IMG/VR virus record: IMGVR_UViG_3300020469_005555 | Span: 1 to 61,117 of that record | Reading direction: 5' to 3' (one strand) | DNA: 61,117 nucleotides | Source of the DNA: a virus | Part shown: positions 8,987-17,920 of the stretch, piece by piece | How the letters are laid out: the number at the start of each line of letters is the position of its first letter | Position numbering within the stretch: position 1 is the stretch's first letter | The notes under the pieces: generated by a model | Seen by the model: only the letters and a program-made list of their open reading frames with translations | Databases searched by the model: none | Told to the model about the DNA's origin: nothing | Program-made: the position numbers and the translations under genes

Positions 8987-9438
8987 TCCTTGTTTTGAGC
9001 TAACATCTGCTCCATTATTTTCTTTTTTAAGTCTGTCAAAGAATATTCATGATCCCTTTTATGGTAATAAACACTCTTATTAAGTTTTGTTTCCAAATAT
9101 TTTCCTGTATAACTAATATTTCTGTAGTCTGTACCTATTATTCTGACGTCCCAGTCTATTCTTTTAAGTAAATCTAAAAGCTCTTCCTCAGTATTGTAAT
9201 GAACTACATCGTCAACGTACTTTAAAGATTTTAGAATATATTCTCTTTCTTTAATAGTCTGTACGGGTTTGCACTTGTATGGTCTTTCAATTGTTGGATC
9301 ACCTTGCAGTGCCACTATCAAGACATTACAGGCATTAGCTTTCGCATCTTCAAAAAGCTTGACATAACCCGGGTGGATTACATCAAAATTACCTGCAACT
9401 ATTCCTATTTTTACACCCGGACTTTTATCAGTACTCAT
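8983..9438 (-). CDS. Cytidylyltransferase-like nucleotidyltransferase (TagD/RfaE-C fold)
   Basis: 151 aa. The N-terminal GNFDVIHPGYVKLFEDAKA is the nucleotide-binding motif of the cytidylyltransferase superfamily, with HPGY in place of the usual HxGH. RIIGTDYRN and a C-terminal basic SLTDLKKKI match the later ligands (GxDY, then SST/SLT..I). Enzymes of this fold make CDP- or ADP-activated small alcohols or sugars. The last His of the HxGH box is Tyr here, which should affect catalysis or substrate choice. It overlaps the epimerase gene by 11 bases, suggesting the two act on the same nucleotide-sugar path. Confidence 0.75.
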   Translation of the reverse strand: MSTDKSPGVKIGIVAGNFDVIHPGYVKLFEDAKANACNVLIVALQGDPTIERPYKCKPVQTIKEREYILKSLKYVDDVVHYNTEEELLDLLKRIDWDVRIIGTDYRNISYTGKYLETKLNKSVYYHKRDHEYSLTDLKKKIMEQMLAQNKD

Positions 9439-10321
9439 TAATTTTATCTCTCAAATCATACCTTGGGATCCACCCTAAATCATTAATTGTGTCTTCGATG
9501 TCAGCTAACGTCTCCTTAACCTCAGCTACTCTTTCAGGTATAAAGTTTGTTTTATTTCCTATCATATCAGCAACTTCCCAAATTGAATAATTTTTACCGG
9601 TACCTACGTTGTATACTTTGTGAGGTACTTCTTGTGTTGAAGAATTCATAGCACAAATATTTGCAGAAACAACGTCATCAATATAAGTAAAATCCCTTCG
9701 CTGACTTCCATCACCTACAATTGTCATACTTTCTCCCGAACTATACTGTTTTTTAAATAGACCGATCACGGGAGCATATTCACCTTTAATAGGTTCTCTT
9801 GGACCATAAACATTGAAATAACGCAAAACAATACTAGGAACGCAATACAATTGATTATAAAGTTTACAAACCTGTTCTCCCATCCACTTCGACATTGAAT
9901 ATGGATTGAGACAGTCAGCAGGCATATTTGGTGCAAACGGTATTGAATTCTGTTTACCATACAAGGAAGATGTACCTGAATATATTACTCTTTTAACAGA
10001 GTTCAATCTAGACCATTCTAGAACCCTCTGTGTACCTACAACATTAACTTCAAAGCATTTATTAGGAGAACCAATGGTAGGTTGAATGCGACTGCGTGCA
10101 GCAAGGTGAAAGACATAATCAACGTCACTAAAAATGCTGCTACAATTATCTTTCGATATGTCTTTTTCATAATAAACTGCCTGATCATTGTAATAAAACC
10201 TCGCGTTTTCGTTTGCTGACAAGTCGTCAATGACACGAACTTCATGACCTAATAATACGAGCTTGTCAACAATGTGACTTCCGATGAAGCCACACCCACC
10301 TGTCACTAAACTTATCTTCAT
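9428..10321 (-). CDS. NAD-dependent nucleotide-sugar epimerase/dehydratase (extended SDR)
   Basis: 297 aa. The N-terminus has the Rossmann motif TGGCGFIGSHIVD and VIDDLSA. The catalytic set is SGTSSLYG with PYSMSKWMGE giving the Tyr-x3-Lys pair. RYFNVYGPRE and RRDFTYIDDVV are typical of GalE/RmlB/WbpP-type enzymes that act on UDP-, GDP- or dTDP-sugars. It starts four bases inside the upstream UDP-sugar dehydrogenase gene. It could supply the epimerase step of the heptose pathway (HldD role), but its sequence looks more like a general UDP-sugar epimerase. Confidence 0.85.
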   Translation of the reverse strand: MKISLVTGGCGFIGSHIVDKLVLLGHEVRVIDDLSANENARFYYNDQAVYYEKDISKDNCSSIFSDVDYVFHLAARSRIQPTIGSPNKCFEVNVVGTQRVLEWSRLNSVKRVIYSGTSSLYGKQNSIPFAPNMPADCLNPYSMSKWMGEQVCKLYNQLYCVPSIVLRYFNVYGPREPIKGEYAPVIGLFKKQYSSGESMTIVGDGSQRRDFTYIDDVVSANICAMNSSTQEVPHKVYNVGTGKNYSIWEVADMIGNKTNFIPERVAEVKETLADIEDTINDLGWIPRYDLRDKINEY

Positions 10322-11163
10322 TTTTTACTTGTACTCACTGCGCCTGGTATATCATACCAGTCTAGATCTTTTCTTACTTGTTTGTTTTTCTCCCAAGCAC
10401 CTTTCATTACATCAGGTGAAACGCCAAGTTCTTCAGCACGCTTTATCATTGCATTTAAATCTTTGGGGAAACATTTGCCTCCAAAACCAAAATCACCATC
10501 ATGCCCAGGAACGTCAATATGAGAATTCCCAATCCTTCCATCTGTTATAAACCCCTCTAGTGCTGATTCCCAGTCACCATTAATTGCTTCACAAACTTGA
10601 TACATTTCATTCATAAATGATACTTTGGTTGCAAAGAAACAGTTTGCCATATACTTGATTAATTGTGCAGTACCAAAATCAGTCTTAATTACTTTTGTGT
10701 ATGGAAATCTTAGTTTATATAGTTTTTCAACAATATTGTTTGCCAACAGGTTGTCGCTTCCCAATACAATTCTAGAAGTATTTATAAAGTCTAACCTTGC
10801 TTTTCTTTCTGTCAAAAATTCAGGATTAAACACAAAATTTAGTTCTGGAAAGTTGGCTGCTAAATTTTCAGTAGTTCCAGGCACTACAGTTGATTTAATA
10901 ACAATTACTTTCTGTTTCATACATTCATACTGGGCTAATTCTTCTACAACTGAATTAACAATTGACAGATCACATTCTCCTGACTCAAACATCGGTGTTG
11001 GAACACAAACAAATAATACATCTGAATTGTTCGCTAAATCTTTCATTGAGTGTGTCGACCTTTTTGGATCTTTATCGTAAATCATAATATCATCTACATG
11101 AAGTATGAATCCATGCATAATTGCAGAACCTACAAACCCATTCCCTATAATTCCTATTTTCAT
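10318..11163 (-). CDS. UDP-glucose/GDP-mannose dehydrogenase family, lacking the C-terminal domain
   Basis: 281 aa. Motifs: GIIGNGFVGSAI (NAD binding), FVCVPTP, IKSTVVPGTT, FNPEFLTE, and the catalytic cysteine in GFGGKCFPKD. It would oxidise a UDP- or GDP-sugar to the uronic acid in two NAD-dependent steps. Family members are usually about 390-450 aa; this one ends roughly 40 residues after the catalytic Cys and so lacks the C-terminal nucleotide-sugar-binding domain. The reading frame ends cleanly and overlaps the next start, so this looks like a true short form rather than a frameshift. Activity is uncertain. Confidence 0.85.
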   Translation of the reverse strand: MKIGIIGNGFVGSAIMHGFILHVDDIMIYDKDPKRSTHSMKDLANNSDVLFVCVPTPMFESGECDLSIVNSVVEELAQYECMKQKVIVIKSTVVPGTTENLAANFPELNFVFNPEFLTERKARLDFINTSRIVLGSDNLLANNIVEKLYKLRFPYTKVIKTDFGTAQLIKYMANCFFATKVSFMNEMYQVCEAINGDWESALEGFITDGRIGNSHIDVPGHDGDFGFGGKCFPKDLNAMIKRAEELGVSPDVMKGAWEKNKQVRKDLDWYDIPGAVSTSKK

Positions 11164-11169
11164 TTTTAT

Positions 11170-11763
11170 TTACTCCTCTCCGGGTAAACTTCTCAAATAC
11201 GAGTCACCCATTCTTTCTTTTTCCTTTGATATCGACGGACAGTGACTTCCTGCCTTATGTATTAGATCATAAAGCAGCATAAGACAAAGAACTTCAACTG
11301 TATGGAAATATTCACAATTAAGAATTACTTCATCAATGTCGTCTTTTAATATCGTTGACTTTTGGCCAGAAACCATATGGGTCATAAAACCTTGCTCATC
11401 TGCCCAATGCAAAGATCCGATGATGTTTGATGAATTACCAGAACACGACAAGCCTAAAATTAAGCTTTCCTCTTTTTCGTCAACCATTGCAATGGTATCT
11501 AACCATCTAATAAATACTTTTGCAAAACCGTGATCATTAGAATTAGAAGTGATATACCCTACGCTATCAAACGAATAAAATGCTTTACCCTTTATAAGCC
11601 GAGACATGTCTGTGGCCATATGACTCGAGACAAAATGAAGCCCGCCGTTACCAATGATATATATTCTTTTCGCTTTTGTGATTTTTTGCACTAAGTCGTT
11701 ATAGTTTTTACTTTCAACTGTTGTTTTAAATTTACTTTCAATACTTTCAAAATCAGTTACCAT
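11170..11763 (-). CDS. SIS-domain sugar isomerase, phosphoheptose isomerase (GmhA)-like
   Basis: 197 aa, the length of GmhA. It has the SIS phosphosugar-binding elements GNGGLHFVSSHMATDMS and SCSGNSSNI, and a C-terminal helix with HTVEVLCLMLLYDLIH in the place of the GmhA metal/catalytic His/Glu helix. GmhA converts sedoheptulose-7-phosphate to D-glycero-D-manno-heptose-7-phosphate, the first step to ADP-heptose. The later steps are encoded about 15 kb away (HldE halves, HAD phosphatase, GT9), which supports this reading. Other SIS isomerases remain possible. Confidence 0.75.
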   Translation of the reverse strand: MVTDFESIESKFKTTVESKNYNDLVQKITKAKRIYIIGNGGLHFVSSHMATDMSRLIKGKAFYSFDSVGYITSNSNDHGFAKVFIRWLDTIAMVDEKEESLILGLSCSGNSSNIIGSLHWADEQGFMTHMVSGQKSTILKDDIDEVILNCEYFHTVEVLCLMLLYDLIHKAGSHCPSISKEKERMGDSYLRSLPGEE

Positions 11764-11776
11764 TTTATTTCTCCAA

Positions 11777-12595
11777 TTATAATATTACTGCTGATATTCC
11801 CTTAACACATTTGTTACACGGGTTTATTTTATCTCTATTTCCTTTTGCAAGAAGAATCGTTGCTTCTTGCATCTTTTTTCCGTACCAAATCTCTTCCAAT
11901 GTGTTATCATTTACATTACCTAGTGTGTACTGGACTAAGGAATCCTCACAACATATTGGAACTTCACCATCATATCTAATATTCATTTTTGAGTGTATTT
12001 TTTTACAATTAGACTTTAATGGTACTTTACTGTCTAAATGTGCACCGCCCATAAACTTATTTCTTCTATCAACAGTTCCTGCCCGGTTGCCAAAGTTAAA
12101 GTATTCACCAACTAAATTATACCTTGACTTAGGTATGGATAATGTGCTTAGATAATTTTCCCACCAAGATAACAATTTTCTTCTACCTTCCATATCTTTA
12201 TAATCATACAGCGAAATGTTTGTATAGGAAACTCTAGAAAAGAACTCTTTTGCATACTGGCGATCAGATTTAAGTGTATCACCATTTGTCACAATTTCAG
12301 TATGACATTTTAACTCTACTGCTTTATCTAAAAATTTAAATAGTCTGGGATCAAGTGTTGGTTCATTATAAAAGTCAAAACCGACAGAAGCGTTAAAACC
12401 CTGACTTACATTTTGTTCAAGAATTGAATAAACTAGTTTATCTGTCATTTTAAGATCAATCATTTTTTTCTTGCCAGCGACGTTAATCTTCCATCTCGTT
12501 TCATCTTTTGATCTTGGACAGAACACACAGCGACGATTGCAGTCTGAATTTATCTCAATCCTTATTTGCTTAAATGGTCTAATCAAATTATTCAT
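11777..12595 (-). CDS. Radical SAM enzyme with C-terminal SPASM-type cysteines
   Basis: 272 aa. SDCNRRCVFCPRS gives the CxxxCxxC motif for the 4Fe-4S cluster that cleaves SAM. FDFYNEPTLDPR replaces the usual GGEP. The C-terminal half has CKKIHSKMNIRYDGEVPICC and CNKCVKG, typical of SPASM/auxiliary-cluster enzymes, followed by a EEIWYG motif. Family members include peptide-modifying enzymes and sugar dehydrogenases or epimerases. In this setting a sugar-tailoring radical step is the more likely role. It overlaps the sugar-cyclase gene by four bases. Confidence 0.8.
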   Translation of the reverse strand: MNNLIRPFKQIRIEINSDCNRRCVFCPRSKDETRWKINVAGKKKMIDLKMTDKLVYSILEQNVSQGFNASVGFDFYNEPTLDPRLFKFLDKAVELKCHTEIVTNGDTLKSDRQYAKEFFSRVSYTNISLYDYKDMEGRRKLLSWWENYLSTLSIPKSRYNLVGEYFNFGNRAGTVDRRNKFMGGAHLDSKVPLKSNCKKIHSKMNIRYDGEVPICCEDSLVQYTLGNVNDNTLEEIWYGKKMQEATILLAKGNRDKINPCNKCVKGISAVIL

Positions 12596-13626
12596 AACGT
12601 GTCAATATTTATCTTTTTAAAAATCTTTCTTATACTGTGTTCGTCAAAAGAAACCATATTTAAGTCTCCTTTTTCTTTTGCTAGTATACACCTTATTTCA
12701 TCTTTGTTTTTGTTCTTTTTATCACTTTTTAAAGCTTTGATATATATCTCAACATCAAAATTATCTCTAAACGTCACATAATGATTTAAATTTTTATTTT
12801 TAAAAATTGAAATGACACTATCTTCGTCTAAGTCTTTATTTGTGTACTTAGAAGCTAATGCAACTTTATTTGCTATATCAATACCTAAACCCACTGCGAC
12901 GCCGTGTGGAATTTTAAAATTAGTCATTGACTCAATTGCGTGACCAAACGTGTGACCAAAATTCATGATGTTTCGATGTCCAGTGTCAAACTCATCTATT
13001 TCTATCACTTCTTTTTTAATTTGGAGTGCGTGAAGTATTGTTTCATCATCAACGCTAGTTTTGTTTAGACAATTGATTATCTTTTTAGGTTTAATCCTAT
13101 TTTTACTGTCTACCACACTAATTTTTATAATTTCACCTAACCCGGAGTTTATATCTTGGTACTCAAGAGTGTTTAGGAAGTTTTTGTCAATTATAATTCT
13201 GCCTGGAGGGTTGAAGTTCCCAACTAAATTTTTGTAATCGCCTAAATTAATTGATGTCTTTCCTCCAATACAACTATCACATTGTGCGAGTAAAGTTGTA
13301 GGATAAAAGTTCCAGTGAATACCTCTGTAAATAATACTCGAAACAAACCCAGCAATGTCTTGTACTATTCCACCACCTACTGCGCCAATTACATTTCCTC
13401 GCTTTAATCCAAGACTAATTAATTTAGTAATATATTTTTCACAAGATGCATATGTTTTATTGCTTTCAATAGCGTCAATAAATACTATTTTTTGACTATC
13501 AATATTTTGAAATAATATTGGATACAAATGATATACTTTTCTATCTATCAAAAAGTAGTCTTCTTGGAAATTTATATCGCTTGTAAAATATACACTATAA
13601 TCTTTAATTCTTGATGTTATTAACAT
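12592..13626 (-). CDS. Sugar-phosphate cyclase, 3-dehydroquinate synthase family
   Basis: 344 aa. The motif order is that of dehydroquinate synthase: AVGGGIVQDIAGF (NAD), YPTTLLAQCDSCIGGKTSIN, GLGEIIK (metal Glu), MNFGHTFGHAIES (metal His) and HGVAVGLGI (metal His). The Arg and Asn just before the GHT (HRNIMNFGHT) match the dehydroquinate-synthase pocket. A phage has little use for shikimate synthesis. The gene overlaps a DegT aminotransferase and precedes a radical SAM enzyme, the arrangement seen in aminocyclitol pathways, so a carbocyclic sugar product (dehydroquinate-, valiolone- or inosose-like) is a reasonable inference. Confidence 0.85.
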   Translation of the reverse strand: MLITSRIKDYSVYFTSDINFQEDYFLIDRKVYHLYPILFQNIDSQKIVFIDAIESNKTYASCEKYITKLISLGLKRGNVIGAVGGGIVQDIAGFVSSIIYRGIHWNFYPTTLLAQCDSCIGGKTSINLGDYKNLVGNFNPPGRIIIDKNFLNTLEYQDINSGLGEIIKISVVDSKNRIKPKKIINCLNKTSVDDETILHALQIKKEVIEIDEFDTGHRNIMNFGHTFGHAIESMTNFKIPHGVAVGLGIDIANKVALASKYTNKDLDEDSVISIFKNKNLNHYVTFRDNFDVEIYIKALKSDKKNKNKDEIRCILAKEKGDLNMVSFDEHSIRKIFKKINIDTL

Positions 13627-14758
13627 TGCTTAAACTCTCAATAAATTCATTAGTTTTTTCAATTATATAGGATATTTCTTCTTGCGTCAATCCATTATAC
13701 ATGGGTAGACAAACATTATGATCTTTCATGAAATAAGAGTTTGAAAGATTGTCGCCTTTTACACAGTTCATTTTTTTGCTTATGTCTTGCTTGTCACACG
13801 TGTATTCGTAAGCAGCAGGAGGCAAATCAATATCTTTAGACTTCATGAATTTGTAAAACTTACTTTTAACTTTATTGTCACTAGCTACTACAAAATACTT
13901 GTAATAACCTGACTTTGTTTTATCTGGTATTTTAAATCTATCTAATTTTTTATTATATCTTATTTCTGTATCGTACCTTTTAGCAATATTTCTTCTCTCA
14001 TCTATAATTCTATCAGCTTTTTTAGTGTGCAATATGGCAAGCGTAGCAGTTATTTCTGACATCTTAGAGTTACTTCCAATCTCAAAAGATTCATAGTTGT
14101 TAATGCTTCTATCTAAACCTATTGCCCTTATTCTTTTAATCCTGGTGTTCAACTCAAGAGAGTCTGTTGTTATAATACCACCTTCACCTGACGTGAGAAC
14201 TTTAGAATGATGAAAAGAAAAACACGCAGCATGACCAAAGTTTCCAGATTTTACACCATTAAACTCAGCGCCGTGTGCGCAAGCTGCGTCTTCTATTAAA
14301 AAAAGATTGTTCTCATCACAATATTTTCTAATTTCAGAAATTTCATTTGTTATGACTCCACCTACATGCACTATCATAACAGCTTTAGTGTCTTCCCTTA
14401 CAGACTTTTTAATACTTTTGAGTGACAGCGATAAAGTATCACGTGATATATCAGCATATATTGGTATTCCCATACAATTATAGATTGACATGACAGAAGC
14501 TATAAACGTGTAAGCGGGTACTACAACACTATGTCCTTTGATATCGAGTGCACGAAGTATACACTCCAAACCAGTAGTACAATTACTTACTGCAATTGAA
14601 TATTTTGATTTATTAAAATCACACCAAAGTTTTTCAAAAAGATCAATATTAGGACCACCATCAGTCAAATACCCAACTTTAAGTGATTTTTCAATTTCAT
14701 TCTTTACAAATTCAATATCTTCCTGACTATATTCTAATCTATATTTTTTTATAATCAC
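13604..14758 (-). CDS. DegT/DnrJ/EryC1/StrS-family PLP aminotransferase
   Basis: 384 aa. It transfers an amino group to a keto-sugar or keto-cyclitol. Signatures: AVSNCTTGLECILRAL (PLP phosphate loop), LIEDAACAHGAEF (Asp to PLP nitrogen), and SFHHSKVLTSGEGGIITT with the PLP-bound Lys in HHSK (this family usually reads S.H..K). The C-terminal LPMYNGLTQEEISYI is typical too. It overlaps the cyclase gene by 23 bases and the cytidylyltransferase by four, so the three products are probably made together. The likely substrate is a keto-cyclitol or keto-sugar made by the neighbours. Confidence 0.9.
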   Translation of the reverse strand: MIIKKYRLEYSQEDIEFVKNEIEKSLKVGYLTDGGPNIDLFEKLWCDFNKSKYSIAVSNCTTGLECILRALDIKGHSVVVPAYTFIASVMSIYNCMGIPIYADISRDTLSLSLKSIKKSVREDTKAVMIVHVGGVITNEISEIRKYCDENNLFLIEDAACAHGAEFNGVKSGNFGHAACFSFHHSKVLTSGEGGIITTDSLELNTRIKRIRAIGLDRSINNYESFEIGSNSKMSEITATLAILHTKKADRIIDERRNIAKRYDTEIRYNKKLDRFKIPDKTKSGYYKYFVVASDNKVKSKFYKFMKSKDIDLPPAAYEYTCDKQDISKKMNCVKGDNLSNSYFMKDHNVCLPMYNGLTQEEISYIIEKTNEFIESLSNVNNIKN

Positions 14759-15405
14759 GATTGCCTCGATTTTGCATATGACTCTGCAAACATAAAATCA
14801 ACATACGTATCAATATCAATGCATTCTGTTTCGTCTACATCAAAATTTACAAAACTATCTGTAATTCTTGATTTTTCTTTTAAAAAAGCACCAACTTTAA
14901 ATGTATAAAAACCGGCTTCGCGGAAAAGTGGTTCCATATACTGTGTACCAACAAGCGTTTTAGGATTGTGATTTACTGGTTGTCTTTGGTGCCAGAACCT
15001 ATCATAAACCTTATATAGACCAAAACAGCTTGTCTTATTATGTGATTCAAGCAAACTAAAAGATTTTTTAATTGTATTGGCTTCTAAAAAAGGAGTTGTT
15101 ACGAAAAACTGACCTAACAAACAATCTTCACTTAAGTTTAAACTTTTAATCTGATTCAATATTAAATCATTACCAGAAGTTTCTGGTGAGTTTAATGAAG
15201 GATCACGTTTAATTGTACTAAAATTAAAGTCTTTAGCAATTTGAATGATTTTATCATCGGAACAGTCTATAACAACGTCAATACCGATATTTTTGACTGT
15301 GTCGAAAAGATATTGATATAAAGGCTTACCAGCTAGCAGCATAGTATTCTTGCCGGGTAATCTTTGATTATTGGTTTTAATTGGGATTATAATAACTTTT
15401 TTCAT
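14755..15405 (-). CDS. CMP-sialic-acid synthetase-like cytidylyltransferase
   Basis: 216 aa, the usual length for the family. The N-terminus IIPIKTNNQRLPGKN followed by GKPLYQYL is the CTP-binding signature of NeuA/KdsB-type enzymes, which couple CMP to acidic sugars. IDCSDDKIIQIA, FVTTPFLEANTI and NFDVDETECIDIDT match later conserved positions. In the order of transcription it comes just before the aminotransferase and the cyclase. Together they could make and activate an unusual amino-sugar or cyclitol as a CMP-derivative. The true substrate cannot be read from sequence. Confidence 0.8.
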   Translation of the reverse strand: MKKVIIIPIKTNNQRLPGKNTMLLAGKPLYQYLFDTVKNIGIDVVIDCSDDKIIQIAKDFNFSTIKRDPSLNSPETSGNDLILNQIKSLNLSEDCLLGQFFVTTPFLEANTIKKSFSLLESHNKTSCFGLYKVYDRFWHQRQPVNHNPKTLVGTQYMEPLFREAGFYTFKVGAFLKEKSRITDSFVNFDVDETECIDIDTYVDFMFAESYAKSRQS

Positions 15406-16457
15406 AACGATTTAACATACTCAATTATTTTATTAGAAACATTATCTTGTTGTTTAGAATTATACTCAAATTTATTTTGTTTTTCAATTTCGATTTGGAG
15501 TTTTTCCCAACCATCTTCGTTTTTCATGTCAATAATGTTTTCTGAGAAGTCTTCTCTAAAAAAATCGTCTATTTTGTGTTTTCTTCCACCTTCCGTTGTT
15601 AAAATAATACAGTTTGTATTCATATGCATAATATCAAAAAAAGCAAAACTATCATTTATTACAATACAACAGTCTGAAATGTAAGCATGTTCACATAGGC
15701 TTGACGGGAATCTTAAGTCTCTATCGATAATAACGTCTGGTTTGTGTTTCATTAAGTCAAGTGGACTACACCATTTTTCTCTCGGGTAGCCTTTTTCTCG
15801 TTTCTTCCATATGATTTCAAAACTATTTTTGTGTAAAAATTCTATTAGATTATCACAAAATTTAGCAATTTTAAGAGAGTCATTTTTATCTTTTTGACCC
15901 ATTCGCAAGTAAGTTTCCGGTATAAAACATCTTTTGACATTATCCTTTTTTCGAACTGCGTACTTTAAATGATCCATTCTTAAATTGCCCAAATACGTGT
16001 GTGGATACTTATCATAACCGTATTTTACATCGTCTTTTTGTTTTAATATTGACACCCTTGGTTTTACTTGGGGATCTTTTAAATGCTTTACTTCATCCCA
16101 CCAGGCAAAATGTATTATTTTAGCATCATTTAAAATCTTAGGATACCAAACTGGATATTTTGGATTAATCTCCTGTACATACACAACAGTCGGTCTGTAT
16201 TCTTTGTAATCTTTCAAATACTGATCGCGATCATCGTGTCGATAAAATGTAATTATAGGTTTTTTAAAATTGTATTGTTGACACTTTTCACTAAAAAATT
16301 TTTGTATTTCATTAATGTCATAACCGTGTAACTGACGTTTCTTACTGAAACAATCAAAAAAGCTTACCCAGCAGTCATCATCCTGACTTAAATGTTCAAA
16401 TAAAACAGGCAACATATCCTGGAAGTTTGAAGTTCCAAACATAAAAAAACTATACAT
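15402..16457 (-). CDS. Putative GT-B-like sugar/polyol-phosphate transferase
   Basis: 351 aa, no certain family. The C-terminal half has CEHAYISDCCIVINDSFAFF, the pattern of the acceptor-side loop in GT-B and CDP-glycerol-phosphotransferase-like proteins (S/T-D at a conserved turn, then a following D-S-F/S), and NTNCIILTTEGG. The N-terminal half reads like an alternating beta/alpha domain. It sits inside the glycan island with an overlap to the CMP-synthetase gene. A transferase using an activated sugar is the best guess; confidence in the function is low, but the gene itself is well supported. Confidence 0.5.
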   Translation of the reverse strand: MYSFFMFGTSNFQDMLPVLFEHLSQDDDCWVSFFDCFSKKRQLHGYDINEIQKFFSEKCQQYNFKKPIITFYRHDDRDQYLKDYKEYRPTVVYVQEINPKYPVWYPKILNDAKIIHFAWWDEVKHLKDPQVKPRVSILKQKDDVKYGYDKYPHTYLGNLRMDHLKYAVRKKDNVKRCFIPETYLRMGQKDKNDSLKIAKFCDNLIEFLHKNSFEIIWKKREKGYPREKWCSPLDLMKHKPDVIIDRDLRFPSSLCEHAYISDCCIVINDSFAFFDIMHMNTNCIILTTEGGRKHKIDDFFREDFSENIIDMKNEDGWEKLQIEIEKQNKFEYNSKQQDNVSNKIIEYVKSL

Positions 16458-17253
16458 TTTTAAAATATCGCTGTTTTAAATTATCATACTGTCTTTTATA
16501 ATGGTCATACACATGTTCTAAATTATTGATTGGCCCTAACTCTTCATCTTTTTCTAGAAGTATTTTAAGATCATCTTTTGTATAAGAAAGTGATAATCCT
16601 TCCTTTGAATTGTTGCTAAAACTATCTATTGCCAACTTCATTGCTTGTCCGTAAAAATTATCAGAAGTTATTTCGTTCAAATTGTAATATCCTAAATGGC
16701 CTCTATGAATTCTGTTTAAAAAAGCGTTATACATTTTCGAAGGGTATTGTTCGAACTCGTGTAAATTTGTCAATAAGTCGAAAAAATAAAAACAGTTTAT
16801 CTTCTCTTTGCAATAAGTGCCTATATAACTCTCAGGTTTCTGTATATCTTTTACCAAAGTATCTTGATTTTCAATGATGTGTTTAATTAAGTTTTTTGAA
16901 TAAACGTGAGGTGTTGCGCCTCTGAGTTTTTTCATAAAGCACTCGTAGCCTGACCCTTCACTTAACACGAAGCCATTATCACTTGCTAATAAAGCTTCGT
17001 GCGATTTTTCTACCATTTCCTTAATTCCATCAAAAACTAGTCTATCTGCATCACTCCTTATGAAGAGGTTTTGTTCTTTAAACTCATCTGACAATGCAAT
17101 ATTAAAAAATCTGCTCATCTTGTCAGCAAATGATTCTTCTTGATCTAGTACAATAATGTTTTTAAAACCTAGACTTTTAAAACACAAAACTGAAAGTTCT
17201 TTCGTTCTTTCTTCCATTTCAAATATTACTACCGGTACTTCTTCAACAATCAT
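16450..17253 (-). CDS. Putative GT-A-like glycosyltransferase
   Basis: 267 aa. The N-terminus VVIFEMEERTKELSVLCFKS and a metal-binding-like LFIRSDADRLVF (D-x-D) fit a GT-A nucleotide-sugar transferase. The rest has no motif I recognise. The gene overlaps neighbours on both sides by a few bases (8 and 11), so it is part of one polycistronic unit with the kinase-fold gene and the GT-B-like gene. Confidence 0.45.
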   Translation of the reverse strand: MIVEEVPVVIFEMEERTKELSVLCFKSLGFKNIIVLDQEESFADKMSRFFNIALSDEFKEQNLFIRSDADRLVFDGIKEMVEKSHEALLASDNGFVLSEGSGYECFMKKLRGATPHVYSKNLIKHIIENQDTLVKDIQKPESYIGTYCKEKINCFYFFDLLTNLHEFEQYPSKMYNAFLNRIHRGHLGYYNLNEITSDNFYGQAMKLAIDSFSNNSKEGLSLSYTKDDLKILLEKDEELGPINNLEHVYDHYKRQYDNLKQRYFKNV

Positions 17254-17920
17254 ACACCAACTCTGCTGTTTTCTTAAAATTTTCTTTTGAATCTATATCA
17301 AATTGAAGATCTAACCCGAGACATTCTGAGAGATAAGACTTTAAATACTTGTTAACATCTCTTTTTGCAGTTTCGTGCGGCTTCCACCACGCGTCTAGAT
17401 CAAACTTTTCATAATCTTTTCTTTTGTTTTCGTATATGAGATCAAAACTTCTAAACGATTCTAAATCAATAAAGTTAATGGTATCATTATAAAATATTAA
17501 ATTGCACGGTGCTAAGTCTGTATATGTCCCACCTATCTCTATAGATTTTCTAAAAACATTTTGTATAAAAGTTTTTCTTTTATCTAGCGAGGTCATGCGA
17601 TTAAACATCGACCAGTCTTTATCACTTTTACCAGGCTCAGCTGCTGAAACACCTGCAATTTGTACATACCCACGTGGTCCAGACTCGTCTTCGATCAATT
17701 CAATTACTGATTGTGCATTATTAGCATTATAAAACTCTTGTTCAATACAAAAACTTGTAATCAAGCCTTGCGTCCAGTTAGGTACCCACAATTTAAAAAA
17801 CTTGTTACTTTCAGGTAGAAAATAAACAGCGCGTTCTCTTTTCTTTTTCACAGTAATTACTTTCTGTTTACTTATGCTGTTTAAAAAATCTTCATATTTA
17901 ACTTTAGATAAATGTTTCAA
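17243..17920 (-). CDS. Protein-kinase-fold sugar/LPS kinase-like protein
   Basis: 225 aa. GGTYTDLAPCNLIFYNDT provides the catalytic loop of aminoglycoside/LPS-core kinases (D-x4-N), and INFIDLESFRSFD gives the DFG-like metal Asp. The N-terminal lobe has a plausible Lys (FFKLWV) and Glu (EQEFYN). Such kinases phosphorylate sugars or lipid-linked glycans (KdkA/WaaP-like). Its position between glycosyltransferases suggests phosphorylation of the glycan being built. The TDL in place of HxD means the catalytic base context is altered. Confidence 0.65.
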   Translation of the reverse strand: MKHLSKVKYEDFLNSISKQKVITVKKKRERAVYFLPESNKFFKLWVPNWTQGLITSFCIEQEFYNANNAQSVIELIEDESGPRGYVQIAGVSAAEPGKSDKDWSMFNRMTSLDKRKTFIQNVFRKSIEIGGTYTDLAPCNLIFYNDTINFIDLESFRSFDLIYENKRKDYEKFDLDAWWKPHETAKRDVNKYLKSYLSECLGLDLQFDIDSKENFKKTAELVYDC

